The notes: generated from the letters alone by a model not told the origin. A DNA stretch of 64,000 nucleotides from Bosea sp. 124 (GCF_003046175.1 NZ_PZZM01000001.1:3613001-3677000); one strand, 5' to 3'. Counted from the first letter of the stretch, positions 28,991-37,205 are shown. Program-made: numbers and translations.

Positions 28991-29020
28991 CAATTGGATA
29001 AAATCGCCAATATGCAATTG
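28991..29020. promoter_or_regulatory. AT-rich palindromic candidate operator in divergent promoter
   Basis: Within an AT-rich patch, ATTGG (28993-28997) and CCAAT (29007-29011) form an inverted repeat, and CAATTG occurs at 28991-28996 and again at 29015-29020. The position, between the divergent ABC operon and the amidohydrolase gene, suits an operator for the GntR regulator. The true binding site is not proven. Confidence 0.4.
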
Positions 29021-29121
29021 CCTGTGTCGGGGTTCTGTGGAACGTTCCTTTTCCCACCTGCCCGCGGGCTGTTCGAGCGCCGTGGGGAACCAGCCGTTTT
29101 TGCCGTTCGGAGAGCCGTCTC

Positions 29122-30351
29122 ATGAGCCTGATGCTGTTCACCGGGGGACGCTTCCTCGACCCCGCCCAGGACCGGCTGCTCGACGGCATCGAGGTGCTGA
29201 TCGAGGGGGATCGCGTCGTCGAGGTGTCCGATCGCCCGATCAGTTCGCCCGCTGCGACGCGGATCGACCTGCGTGGTCGTACGCTGATGCCCGGCCTGAT
29301 CGACATGCATGTCCATGTCGTGTCCGCGGTTGTGAACGGCGTGCAGAACGCGATGACGCCGTCCTCGCTCGTCGCCTTGCGCACGGCGCGGACCATGAAG
29401 GCGATGCTGATGCGCGGCTTCACCACGGTGCGCGATCTTGGCGGCGCCGATCTCGGCCTCGTCATGGCGGTCGAGGAGGGGCTGATCGAAGGCCCGCGCC
29501 TGATCATCTGCGGCAAGGCGCTGAGCCAGACCGGCGGCCATTCCGATCCGCGCGACCGTTCGGAGACGCGCCCGCTCTACACCGGCCGGCTCGGGCAGGT
29601 CGGCCAGCTCTGCGATGGTGTCGATGCGGTTCGTCTTGCCGCCCGCGAGCAGCTTCGCGCCGGCGCCACCTTCGTCAAGATCATGGCGAATGGCGGCGTC
29701 GCCTCGCCCAACGATCCGATCCACGCGCTCGGCTTCTCGAAGGACGAGATTCGCGCCGCGGTCGAGGAGGCCGAGAACGCCGGCACCTATGTCTCGGCGC
29801 ATCTCTACACCGACAAGGCGATCGCGCGGGCCGTGGAATGCGGTGTGCACTCGCTCGAGCACTGCAACCTGATCCAGTCGGAGACGGCGAAGAAGGCCGC
29901 CGCGGCGGGGGCCTTCGCCGTGCCGACGCTGGCGGCCTATGAGGGGCTGGCACTGGAAGGTTCGAATTTCGGGCTTCGCCCGGAATCGGCCGCCAAGATC
30001 GAGACGGTGCGGAAGGGTGGCATGGAATCGCTCACGATCATGCGCGATGCCGGCCTGCCCATAGGCTACGGCTCGGACCTGCTCGGCCAGCTCCAGAAAT
30101 ACCAGACGCTCGAATTCGAGCTGCGCGCGCGGGTCCTGCCGATGCAGGAGGTCATGGCCTCGGCAACGACCATGGCCGCGAAGCTCTGCCGGATGGAGGG
30201 CGAGATCGGCGCGCTGGTGCCGGGCGCCTATGCCGATCTGCTGGTGGTCGACGGCGATCCGTTGAGCGATCCTGCGCTGTTCCAGAACGACGGCCGGGCC
30301 CTTCGGGCGATCATGCGTGGCGGGCAGTTCTTCAAGAACGAGCTGCACTGA
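29122..30351 (+). CDS. Metal-dependent amidohydrolase (prolidase/imidazolonepropionase-like)
   Basis: A 409-residue amidohydrolase-superfamily enzyme. Metal-site features: MPGLIDMHVHV (HxH, about residues 64-68), a likely carboxylated Lys in FVKIMANGG, histidines in VSAHLYT and HSLEHCNL, and the final Asp in IGYGSDLLG. The C-terminus GALVPGAYADLLVVDGDPL is standard for this group. Close relatives are Xaa-Pro or Xaa-Arg/Lys dipeptidases and cyclic-imide hydrolases. GGAGA precedes the ATG at 29122. It is divergent from the ABC operon and 43 bp ahead of the gamma-glutamyltransferase, so it probably acts on the same imported substrate. Confidence 0.88.
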   Translation: MSLMLFTGGRFLDPAQDRLLDGIEVLIEGDRVVEVSDRPISSPAATRIDLRGRTLMPGLIDMHVHVVSAVVNGVQNAMTPSSLVALRTARTMKAMLMRGFTTVRDLGGADLGLVMAVEEGLIEGPRLIICGKALSQTGGHSDPRDRSETRPLYTGRLGQVGQLCDGVDAVRLAAREQLRAGATFVKIMANGGVASPNDPIHALGFSKDEIRAAVEEAENAGTYVSAHLYTDKAIARAVECGVHSLEHCNLIQSETAKKAAAAGAFAVPTLAAYEGLALEGSNFGLRPESAAKIETVRKGGMESLTIMRDAGLPIGYGSDLLGQLQKYQTLEFELRARVLPMQEVMASATTMAAKLCRMEGEIGALVPGAYADLLVVDGDPLSDPALFQNDGRALRAIMRGGQFFKNELH

Positions 30352-30394
30352 GGCGGCAAACCTGCCGGCACGACGAAGAACGGAGAACGGTCCG

Positions 30395-32002
30395 ATGCGC
30401 GGAATGATCGTGGCGGCGCAGCCCGAAGCGGCCGAAGTCGGGGCCGATATCCTGCGGCGCGGCGGCAATGCCGTCGATGCCGCCATCGCCAGCGCCTTCA
30501 GCCAGGGCGTGGTCGATCCGCAGATGTGCGGGATCGGCGGTTTCGGCGCGATGCAGATCTGCATGCCGAAGCGCGGTGTCCATACCGTGCTGGAGTTCCT
30601 CGCGCGCGCTCCACTCTCGGCGACCGCGGATATGTGGGCGGACCGTTTCGTCGGGCAGACGCGCGACGGCTTCGTCTTCCTGATGAGCGACCATGCCAAC
30701 GAACTCGGCCACCTCGCCGCCGGCACGCCCGGCAATGTCCGGGGCTATACCGAGGCCTTGGCGCGCTTCGGCACGATGGCGCTGAAGGACGTGATGGCGC
30801 CCGCGATCCGGCAGGCGCGCGAGGGCTTCATGGTTCGCCCTTACGTCCACTATTACTGGGCGATCGACCAGCGGGCGACGGGCCAGGTCAACACCGAGGA
30901 CAAGCTGCGCCTCAGCGAGACGGGGCGGGCGATCTATTTTCATCCCGATGGCAGCCTGAAGCGGCCAGGCGATATCGTCGCCAACCCTGATCTCGCCCGC
31001 ACGCTTGAGCGCATCGCAGCAGCCGGCCCCGATATCTTCTATACCGGCGAGATCGCGCAGGAGATCGCGGCCGACATGGCTGCCCAGGGCGGCCTGCTCA
31101 CGACGAACGACCTCGCGGCGTATCAGGTGCGCGAAAAGCCGCCGATCTGGGGGGATTATCGCGGCTTCCGGATCGCGGGCAATCCGCCGGCGGCGGGCGG
31201 CGCCTCGCTGATCGAATTGCTGCAGATCCTCCAGGAGTTCGATCTTTCGGCCCTGACGCATAATTCGGCCGAGCACATTCGCATCCTCGCCGAGGCGATG
31301 AAGTGGATGACGATCGACAAGGACGCCCATATGGGCGACCCCGACTTCGTCGACGTGCCGCTCGACATGCTGCTGTCGCCCGCCTATGCTGCCGACCGGG
31401 CCGCCCGCATTCGTGCCGGCGAGAAAGCCAGCGTGCCGCGCTCGGAACGCGCCAAGGATCCGCCGGACACCACGGTCACCTGCGTGATGGACGGCGAGGG
31501 CAATGCGGTGACGATCACGCATACGCTCGGCCAGCCCTCGGGCGCGATCACGCCGGGCCTCGGCTTCATGTATAACGGCACGATGAGCGGCTTCGATCCG
31601 CGCCCCGGCCGGGCGGCCTCGATCGCGCCGGGCAAGGCGCGCGGCAGCGCGATGGCGCCGACCATCGTCTTCAGGGACGACAAGCCGGTGATCGCGATGG
31701 GCGCGCCGGGCGGCACCTTCATCGTGCCGGCGATCGCCCAGGCGCTGAGCAACGTCATCGATTTCAAGATGAGCATGGCCGACGCGGTCGCAGCGCCGCG
31801 CGTCGTCTGCCTGAGCGATACGATCGACGTCTCCAATCGCGTGCAGCGGAGCGTGACCGACGAACTGGGGGCGATGGGCTACGCGGTCGCGCGCTCCTAC
31901 CAGTCCTTCGCCTTCGGCGCGCCGCATGCCGTCAGGGCCGAGGGCTATGGCTGGACGGGTGGAGCCGATCCGCAGCGCGACGGCATGGCGATCGGGGTCT
32001 GA
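30395..32002 (+). CDS. Gamma-glutamyltransferase family protein (cytoplasmic type)
   Basis: A 535-residue Ntn-hydrolase of the GGT family. The autocatalytic nucleophile is T359 in PDTTVTCVMD, which would split it into ~358- and ~177-residue subunits. The second conserved site GSAMAPTIV corresponds to the glycine/serine loop, with SA in place of the usual SS. N-terminal EVGADILRRGGNAVDAAIA is canonical. No signal peptide is present, unlike classical periplasmic GGT, so it should act on an imported substrate. The start at 30395 is supported by CGGAGAACGG. It could transfer or hydrolyse gamma-glutamyl amides or act as an acylase-like amidase. Confidence 0.88.
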   Translation: MRGMIVAAQPEAAEVGADILRRGGNAVDAAIASAFSQGVVDPQMCGIGGFGAMQICMPKRGVHTVLEFLARAPLSATADMWADRFVGQTRDGFVFLMSDHANELGHLAAGTPGNVRGYTEALARFGTMALKDVMAPAIRQAREGFMVRPYVHYYWAIDQRATGQVNTEDKLRLSETGRAIYFHPDGSLKRPGDIVANPDLARTLERIAAAGPDIFYTGEIAQEIAADMAAQGGLLTTNDLAAYQVREKPPIWGDYRGFRIAGNPPAAGGASLIELLQILQEFDLSALTHNSAEHIRILAEAMKWMTIDKDAHMGDPDFVDVPLDMLLSPAYAADRAARIRAGEKASVPRSERAKDPPDTTVTCVMDGEGNAVTITHTLGQPSGAITPGLGFMYNGTMSGFDPRPGRAASIAPGKARGSAMAPTIVFRDDKPVIAMGAPGGTFIVPAIAQALSNVIDFKMSMADAVAAPRVVCLSDTIDVSNRVQRSVTDELGAMGYAVARSYQSFAFGAPHAVRAEGYGWTGGADPQRDGMAIGV

Positions 32003-32024
32003 GGCGCGGCGGAAGGCCGGAGGC

Positions 32025-33050
32025 TCAGGCCGAAGCCTCAGACCGCTTGCGCTCGATGAAGACGCAGCCATCGAAGCTGAAGACCTCGTCGCCGTTCTGG
32101 TTCACGCCGGTGTTGTGGTGGAAGAACAGGCCCCATTGCGGGCGCGAGCCGCTGGCGCGCTTGTCGGACACGGCCGAGCGATAGGTGATGCGGTCGCCGG
32201 CGAAGACCGGCTTCGACCAGCGCAGGTTCTTGAAACCCGGCGAGGGCCCGAGCCGCGGAGCCTGCCCCGCGCCGACAGCCGCGATCTGGCGCCGGCGGTG
32301 GCTCACCATGGTCGCCATCCAGACGGATGCGGTATGCCAGCCGGAGGCCGCGAGCCGGCCGAAGGCGCTGGCACGCGCCGCACCCTCATCCATGTGGAAG
32401 GGCTGGGGGTCGAAGGCGCGAGCAAAGGCGACGATCTCGTCGGCCGTGAAGACGCAACTGCCGAGCTCGAACTCCTGGCCGATCTCGATGTCCTCGAAGA
32501 AACGCGCGGGTTCCGTCGGGCTCGACGGCGGCTCGATGGAGGAGGGCGAGGCCGGCGGCACATAGCGCGGCGGATGGGCCAGCCAGTCACCTGCCGGCTG
32601 CGCGGAGCCGAAGCCGCGCCGGCCGAACATGATCCAGTTCGCCTGCTCCAGCACCGGCTCGTCGCGCTGGTTGAGCAGTTCGAGCCGGAAGCGGACCAGC
32701 CCCATATCGGGGCGGGAGCGCGAGGGCTTGATCTCGGTCACGGTGCGGCGGCCGTTCAGCACATCTCCCGGCTGCACGGGGCGCAGCCATTTCACCTCCT
32801 CGATGCCGGGCGCGCCCATGCCGGAGGAGTTCAGCAGGAAGCTCTCCGCCATCAGCCGCATCAGCAGCGAGCAGCTATGCCAGCCCGATGCGATCAGCGT
32901 GCCGCCGAAGCTCGCCTTCGCGGCTTCTGGATCGACATGGAAATCCTGTGCATCGAACCGCTTCGCAAAGGCGATGATGTCGTCCTGCGAGACTGCGATG
33001 CTGCCCATCGCGACCGTCTCGCCGACGATGAAATCCTCAAAGAACAGCAT
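32025..33050 (-). CDS. Double-hotdog MaoC family dehydratase
   Basis: A 341-residue protein of two tandem MaoC domains. Each half carries the hydratase signature: AKRFDAQDFHVDPEAA near residue 28 and ARAFDPQPFHMDEGAA near 208, each followed by ASGWH. A Pro/Ser-rich linker (about 165-182) joins them. Such proteins hydrate enoyl-CoA-like thioesters or form acyl-binding dimers within one chain. It lies convergent to the GGT gene and 18 bp before the ychF stop, so relation to either neighbour is unclear. Confidence 0.88.
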   Translation of the reverse strand: MLFFEDFIVGETVAMGSIAVSQDDIIAFAKRFDAQDFHVDPEAAKASFGGTLIASGWHSCSLLMRLMAESFLLNSSGMGAPGIEEVKWLRPVQPGDVLNGRRTVTEIKPSRSRPDMGLVRFRLELLNQRDEPVLEQANWIMFGRRGFGSAQPAGDWLAHPPRYVPPASPSSIEPPSSPTEPARFFEDIEIGQEFELGSCVFTADEIVAFARAFDPQPFHMDEGAARASAFGRLAASGWHTASVWMATMVSHRRRQIAAVGAGQAPRLGPSPGFKNLRWSKPVFAGDRITYRSAVSDKRASGSRPQWGLFFHHNTGVNQNGDEVFSFDGCVFIERKRSEASA

Positions 33051-33068
33051 CGCGCCGATGGCTCCGGT

Positions 33069-34166
33069 TCAGTTGGCGAAGCGGAAATGCAGCACGTCGC
33101 CATCGGAGACGACGTATTCCTTGCCTTCGAGGCGGAACTTGCCGGCTTCGCGCGCGCCCGACTCCCCCTTGTTGGCGACATAATCCTCGAAGGCGATGGT
33201 CTCGGCGCGGATATAGCCCTTCTCGAAATCGCTGTGGATCACGCCGGCGGCGGCCGGGCCCTTGGTGCCCTTCTCGATCGTCCAGGCGCGGGCCTCCTTT
33301 GGGCCGACCGTGAAATAGGTGACGAGGTGGAGCAGGGTGTAGCCGGCGCGGATGACGCGGTTCAGGCCAGGTTCCTCCAACCCGACCGCTTCCAGATAAT
33401 CCTTCTGGTCGGCGGCCGGCAGCACCGCGATCTCGCTCTCGATCTTGGCGGAGACAACGACGGCGACCGCATTCTCCTCGGCGGCGCGCGCCTTCACGGC
33501 TTCCGAGAAGGCATTGCCCTTGTCGGCGCTGGCCTCCTCGACGTTGCAGACATAGAGCACCGGCTTCGACGAGAGCAGGCCGAGCATTTCGAAGGCCTTG
33601 CGCTCGTCGGCCGCGACCTGAACGAGGCGGGCGGGCTTGCCGTCGCGCAGCAGCACGAGGCAGCGGTTCATCAGGTCGGCCAGCTCCTTGGCCTCCTTGT
33701 CGCCGGTTTTGGCCTTCTTCTCCAGCGGCAGCACGCGCTTTTCGAGGCTTTCGAGATCGGCCAGCATCAGCTCGGTCTCGATGATCTCGATGTCATTGAT
33801 TGGCGCGACCTTGCCCTCGACATGGGTGATGTCGCCATCCTCGAAGCAGCGCACGACATGGGCGATGGCGTCGCATTCGCGGATATTGGCGAGAAACTGG
33901 TTGCCGAGGCCTTCGCCCTTGGAGGCGCCGCGCACGAGGCCGGCGATGTCGACGAAGGTCAGCCGCGTCGGGATGATCTCCTTGGAGCCCGCGATGGCGG
34001 CGAGTTTCTCCAGCCGGTCATCGGGAACCGCGACGTCACCGACATTGGGTTCGATGGTGCAGAAGGGATAGTTCGCCGCCTGGGCTGCCGCAGTCTGCGT
34101 CAGCGCGTTGAAGAGGGTCGACTTACCGACATTCGGCAGGCCGACGATACCGCATTTGAAACCCAT
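33069..34166 (-). CDS. ychF: Redox-regulated ATPase YchF
   Basis: A 365-residue Obg-family P-loop protein (E. coli YchF/OLA1 is 363). G1 is GLPNVGKST (residues 8-16), G3 DIAGLVRGAS, and the G4 position reads NVEE instead of NKxD, which explains its preference for ATP. The C-terminal TGS-like domain holds FTVGPKEARAWTI. It binds ribosomes and is involved in translation and stress responses. The ATG at 34166 is 5 bp from the stop of the upstream toxin gene, so read-through from the vapBC promoter may contribute to expression. Confidence 0.96.
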   Translation of the reverse strand: MGFKCGIVGLPNVGKSTLFNALTQTAAAQAANYPFCTIEPNVGDVAVPDDRLEKLAAIAGSKEIIPTRLTFVDIAGLVRGASKGEGLGNQFLANIRECDAIAHVVRCFEDGDITHVEGKVAPINDIEIIETELMLADLESLEKRVLPLEKKAKTGDKEAKELADLMNRCLVLLRDGKPARLVQVAADERKAFEMLGLLSSKPVLYVCNVEEASADKGNAFSEAVKARAAEENAVAVVVSAKIESEIAVLPAADQKDYLEAVGLEEPGLNRVIRAGYTLLHLVTYFTVGPKEARAWTIEKGTKGPAAAGVIHSDFEKGYIRAETIAFEDYVANKGESGAREAGKFRLEGKEYVVSDGDVLHFRFAN

Positions 34167-34171
34167 GGTGG

Positions 34172-34621
34172 TCAGTTCGCTTTGAGGAAGGCGTCGGGAT
34201 CGACGCGGAAGGGGTTGATGATGGTGAGATCGCCATATCGCGTCTCGTGGGCCATGTCTTCCGAGAGAAAATGGCTGCAGCCTTCTTCGGATGCCCAAGC
34301 GATCAGCAGACAGTCAAACCATTGATAGCCGAGCTTCTCGCGAACGGACCAGGCGGCCGCGACATGTGACGGCTGCAAGGCGGCCTCGCCGAAGCGCCTC
34401 AGCTCGTCAACGCGCTGCCTTGCTGTTGCGACGGGCACTCGTTCGTTGCGCAAGACCCAGCGGGTCAACTCGTTCAACACCTGAAGATTGACGACGAGGG
34501 ATTGCCGTGCGGCGAGCATCCTCAGCCAGCGCGCGGCGCTGGCAGTCTTGTCGCCTGCCGCCGGGTCACGAACGTAGATCAGCACGTTGGTGTCGACGAA
34601 AACACGCCGCTCAGCGATCAT
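34172..34621 (-). CDS. vapC: PIN-domain toxin (VapC family)
   Basis: A 149-residue PIN-domain ribonuclease. The acidic active-site residues are D10 (VDTNVLIYV), E51 (LNELTRW), D103 (WFDCLLIAWA) and E121/D122 (SEDM). Such toxins cut tRNA or rRNA when released from the antitoxin. The start ATG at 34621 lies 11 bp inside the upstream antitoxin gene, the classical type II arrangement. It ends 5 bp before ychF, so the module sits between two core genes. Confidence 0.88.
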   Translation of the reverse strand: MIAERRVFVDTNVLIYVRDPAAGDKTASAARWLRMLAARQSLVVNLQVLNELTRWVLRNERVPVATARQRVDELRRFGEAALQPSHVAAAWSVREKLGYQWFDCLLIAWASEEGCSHFLSEDMAHETRYGDLTIINPFRVDPDAFLKAN

Positions 34622-34847
34622 AGATCTGATCGCGGCTCGGCGCGTTGCCGTTTTCGTCGAGGAGATCCCAATAAGGCGGAGCAAGAAAGCGTTCCATCGC
34701 CTCGATATCGGCGCTTCGCTCATCCCGACCAACTTGTCTGTCGACCAGCGTTGCGACGTATTTCGACATGCTCTTGCCCTCCTTGGCCGCAGCGACGCGC
34801 AGGCGGGCAAAGGCATCGTCAGGGAGAGTCAATGTCAGGTTTTTCAT
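34611..34847 (-). CDS. vapB: Ribbon-helix-helix-type antitoxin (VapB family)
   Basis: A 78-residue protein starting MKNLTLTLPDDAFARLRVA, a beta strand plus helix of the ribbon-helix-helix DNA-binding kind, followed by KSMSKYVATLVDRQVG and a C-terminal toxin-binding tail (FLAPPYWDLLDENG). The ATG at 34847 has GGAGG 8-9 nt upstream. It overlaps the PIN toxin by 11 bp. It should neutralise the toxin and repress the pair's own promoter, which is visible just upstream. Confidence 0.85.
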   Translation of the reverse strand: MKNLTLTLPDDAFARLRVAAAKEGKSMSKYVATLVDRQVGRDERSADIEAMERFLAPPYWDLLDENGNAPSRDQIYDR

Positions 34848-34866
34848 CGTGGCTGCCTCCAACGTC

Positions 34867-34895
34867 GATATCGTGTTTCCGTGTTTTCGTGTCAA
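34867..34895 (-). promoter_or_regulatory. Promoter of toxin-antitoxin pair with direct repeats
   Basis: On the minus strand TTGACA (34890-34895) is followed after 17 nt by GATATC (34867-34872), a sigma-70-like pair placed to start a leader of ~13 nt before the antitoxin ATG. The spacer is made of 8-bp direct repeats CACGAAAA, CACGGAAA, CACGATAT, a plausible site for autorepression by the antitoxin. Confidence 0.6.
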
Positions 34896-34993
34896 TGCTC
34901 TGTCCTGTTGCCGGTCACGCGAACGTGCGTGGCCGCAAGATTGCCGCAAGCGCAGGAATGGCCAGCGACGTTCTCGATATGATGGATAATCCC

Positions 34994-35590
34994 ATGCGTT
35001 CTCTGGCCACTTTCTGCCTCGTGCTTGGACTGACTGTCGCGGCGCAGGCCCAATCGCCGACGACCCGCATTCGCGGCGAGGTCGAGAAGGCCGAAGGCGA
35101 CACGCTGATCGTCAAGACGGTTGACGGCGCCATGGCGAAGGTCGCGTTGGCGTCCGGCTTCTCGGTCGGCGGGGTCGTCAAGGCGACGACGGCCGACATC
35201 AAGAAGGGCGGCTATATCGGTGTCGGCGCCCGGCCGCAGCCGGACGGCTCACTGCAGGCCGTGCAGGTCTTCATCTTCCCCGAGGCGATGCGGGGCACCG
35301 GCGAGGGCCACCGTCCCTGGGGCGTGCTGCCGGATTCGACGATGACGAACGCGACGGTTGCCGAGACGGTCTCGCGCGTCGACGGCGCGAATGTTGTGCT
35401 GAGCTATCCGGGCGGCGAGCAGAAGGTCGCGATCAATCCCGATGCCAACATCATCATGGCGGCGCCGGCGCAGACGTCCGAACTCGTGGCCGGCGCCCAG
35501 GTCGCGATGACCGCGACAAGGCAGGCCGACGGCAGCTTCAGCGCGAGCCGCGTCACCATCGCCAGGCCCGGCGCGCAATTGCCGTATTGA
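34994..35590 (+). CDS. Secreted beta-repeat protein, DUF5666-like, unknown function
   Basis: A 198-residue protein with a signal peptide (SLATFCLVLGLTVAAQAQS, residues ~3-21). The mature part has two similar beta modules, each starting IRGEVEKAEGDTLIVKT or AETVSRVDGANVVLSYP and ending with VGARPQPDGSLQAVQV or MTATRQADGSFSASRV, an OB-like repeat as in DUF5666. ATG 34994 was chosen for the signal peptide start; 34979 and 34982 are possible. It is divergent from the toxin-antitoxin pair and convergent with pth. No function can be assigned. Confidence 0.75.
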   Translation: MRSLATFCLVLGLTVAAQAQSPTTRIRGEVEKAEGDTLIVKTVDGAMAKVALASGFSVGGVVKATTADIKKGGYIGVGARPQPDGSLQAVQVFIFPEAMRGTGEGHRPWGVLPDSTMTNATVAETVSRVDGANVVLSYPGGEQKVAINPDANIIMAAPAQTSELVAGAQVAMTATRQADGSFSASRVTIARPGAQLPY

Positions 35591-35610
35591 GCGGGCCGCC
35601 GGGCTCCTGC

Positions 35611-35660
35611 CGCATCGGCTTTTCCGAAAACCGGCGTCCGCTTTTCGGGGCAATGCTTTA
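35611..35660 (-). repeat. Rhizobial dispersed palindrome, copy 2 (supplies pth stop)
   Basis: On the minus strand this reads AAAGCATTGCCCCG, a core AAAAGCGGACGCCGGTTTT, then CGGAAAAGCCGATGC: the same family as the element at 4730-4780. The TAA of pth (35658-35660) is formed by the element's first bases (CTAAAGCATTGC). It fills the gap between the convergent secreted-protein gene and pth. Confidence 0.7.
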
Positions 35661-36272
35661 GTCGGGCGTCTTCTCGCCCAGCCGCTTCACTGCGGCATGG
35701 CCGCGGGCATCCATGAAGAGATGGACCTTGTTCTGGAAGCCGGCATCGTCATGGTTGGCGAGCAGGGCGGCATGGTCGGCGCAGGCCGTGCAGAGATCCT
35801 CGACCCAGGGCTGCTCGGCCTTGCCGAAATCGTTCAGCACATAGGCGTGCACGAGTTCCTTGAGGCCCGGATGGCCGATGCCCATCCGGACGCGGCGATA
35901 CTCGTTGCCGATCGCGGCCGTGGTCGAGCGCAGGCCGTTATGGCCGGCATTGCCGCCGCCGAGCTTCACTCTGAGCTTGGCCGGAGCGAGGTCGAGTTCA
36001 TCGTGAAAGACGACGACGTCGGCGGGCTCGACCTTGAAGAAGCGCGCCGCCTCGCCGACGGAACGGCCGGATTCGTTCATATAGGTCTGCGGCTTGAGCA
36101 GGATGACCTTCTCGGTCCCGATCGTCGCCTCGCAGGCCACGGCCTGAAAGCGTGAGCGCCAGGGCGAGGCGCGGTGGGTGCGCGCGATCTCGTCGAGCGC
36201 CATGAAGCCGATATTGTGGCGGTTGCGGGCAAAACGCGTGCCCGGATTTCCCAGCCCTGCGAAGATCAGCAT
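35658..36272 (-). CDS. pth: Peptidyl-tRNA hydrolase
   Basis: Frees tRNA from peptidyl-tRNAs that drop off ribosomes. The 204-residue protein has [18 protein letters not shown] with N9 and catalytic H19, the [10 protein letters not shown] segment, FHDELDL with the catalytic Asp, and [12 protein letters not shown]. The ATG at 36272 starts the family's [11 protein letters not shown]; the in-frame ATG at 36308 would add a 12-residue tail. It follows rplY, the usual rhizobial pairing, with a hairpin between them. Its stop codon is contributed by a palindromic repeat. Confidence 0.95.
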   Translation of the reverse strand: MLIFAGLGNPGTRFARNRHNIGFMALDEIARTHRASPWRSRFQAVACEATIGTEKVILLKPQTYMNESGRSVGEAARFFKVEPADVVVFHDELDLAPAKLRVKLGGGNAGHNGLRSTTAAIGNEYRRVRMGIGHPGLKELVHAYVLNDFGKAEQPWVEDLCTACADHAALLANHDDAGFQNKVHLFMDARGHAAVKRLGEKTPD

Positions 36273-36352
36273 GATGGTTCGGTCCGCCTCGACATCGAAC
36301 GAGGACATGGCTCAGGCGAGAAACCGTTCTCCCCATTTGCGTCTGCCCTAGC

Positions 36353-36377
36353 AAAACGGCCGGGAAATCCCGGCCGT
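36353..36377 (-). terminator. Terminator-like hairpin between rplY and pth
   Basis: Minus strand ACGGCCGGGA TT TCCCGGCCGT followed by TTTG: a perfect 10-bp stem with a 2-nt centre and short T-run. A second hairpin, TGCCGGC GTCTT GCCGGCA (36403-36421), lies closer to the rplY stop. Together they probably end or attenuate transcription after rplY, so pth may be partly independent. Confidence 0.7.
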
Positions 36378-36431
36378 CTGCAGTCTTTCGTTTCGGCAAT
36401 CCTGCCGGCGTCTTGCCGGCAAGCTGGCCGA

Positions 36432-37061
36432 TCAAGCCTTCGGCTTGGCCTCGGCGGCAGGAGCGGCCGCAGCGGCGGGCGCCTCTTCGGCTTCCTCGGC
36501 CATCGGCGGAACGATGGTGACGATGGTGGCGTCCGAGCCCACCGAGAGCTTGGCGCCCTTCGGCAGCTTGATGGCGCTGGCTTCGAGCGAGCCGCCGATC
36601 TCCAGGCCCGCAACCGAGACCTCGAAGAACTCCGGGATGTGCTCCGGCTCGACGGTGATCTCAAGCGAATGCTCGACGATCTGAACGGCGCCGCCGTTCT
36701 TGATGCCGGGGCTGGCATCCTGGCCGACGACATGGACCGGAATCTCGACAGTCACGGTCTGGCCGGCTGCCACGCGCAGGAAGTCGACATGGATCGGGAA
36801 ATCCTTGACCGGGTCGAGCTGGTAGTCGCGCGGGATGACCCGCTGCTTCTTGCCGCCGACGCTGATTTCGAACAGCGTGGTCAGGAAGTGGCCGCCATAG
36901 ATCATCAGGCGGGTCTTGTTGGCGTCGAGCGCGATCGCTTCGGGAGCGGCGCCCCCACCATAGATCACGGCGGGTGTCAGGCCTTGACGACGAACTGCAC
37001 GGGCGGCCCCCTTGCCGACCTGTGCGCGCGCCGAAGCCTCGATTTGCTTCACGGCGGTCAT
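36432..37061 (-). CDS. rplY: 50S ribosomal protein L25 / general stress protein Ctc
   Basis: A 209-residue L25 of the long, two-domain (TL5/CTC) type. The N-terminal 5S-rRNA-binding domain includes KGAARAVRRQGLTPAVIYGG and RDYQLDPVKDFPIHVDFLRV; the C-terminal beta domain ends in a low-complexity tail rich in Ala, Glu and Pro (from about residue 190). The ATG at 37061 has AAGGAC 8 nt upstream. It is the first gene of rplY-pth. Confidence 0.95.
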   Translation of the reverse strand: MTAVKQIEASARAQVGKGAARAVRRQGLTPAVIYGGGAAPEAIALDANKTRLMIYGGHFLTTLFEISVGGKKQRVIPRDYQLDPVKDFPIHVDFLRVAAGQTVTVEIPVHVVGQDASPGIKNGGAVQIVEHSLEITVEPEHIPEFFEVSVAGLEIGGSLEASAIKLPKGAKLSVGSDATIVTIVPPMAEEAEEAPAAAAAPAAEAKPKA

Positions 37062-37085
37062 GGTATGTCCTTGCTTCAAATGACA

Positions 37086-37105
37086 AGGCCGCCTGCTGGC
37101 GGCCT
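37086..37105 (-). terminator. Hairpin between diguanylate cyclase gene and rplY
   Basis: AGGCCGCC TGCT GGCGGCCT is a perfect 8-bp stem with a 4-nt loop just upstream of rplY. It sits in the rplY leader as much as after other transcription, so it may be a leader structure; no strong T-run on either strand. Confidence 0.4.
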
Positions 37106-37205
37106 CATTGCGGTTTGCGCCCGTGCCTCCAAGGGTGTCAGTCGGGCGCTGGCAGGCTCATAAGCGAAATAGACGGCGATCTCAAGTCCGCAATGGCCCC
37201 AAGCT

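Noticed and set aside
26975..29017. A single 680-residue protein spanning the PotA-like ATPase and part of the PotC-like gene
   Set aside because: The N-terminal half is an out-of-frame reading of the permease; the ATPase begins at its own ATG (28069) and the permease frame is intact.
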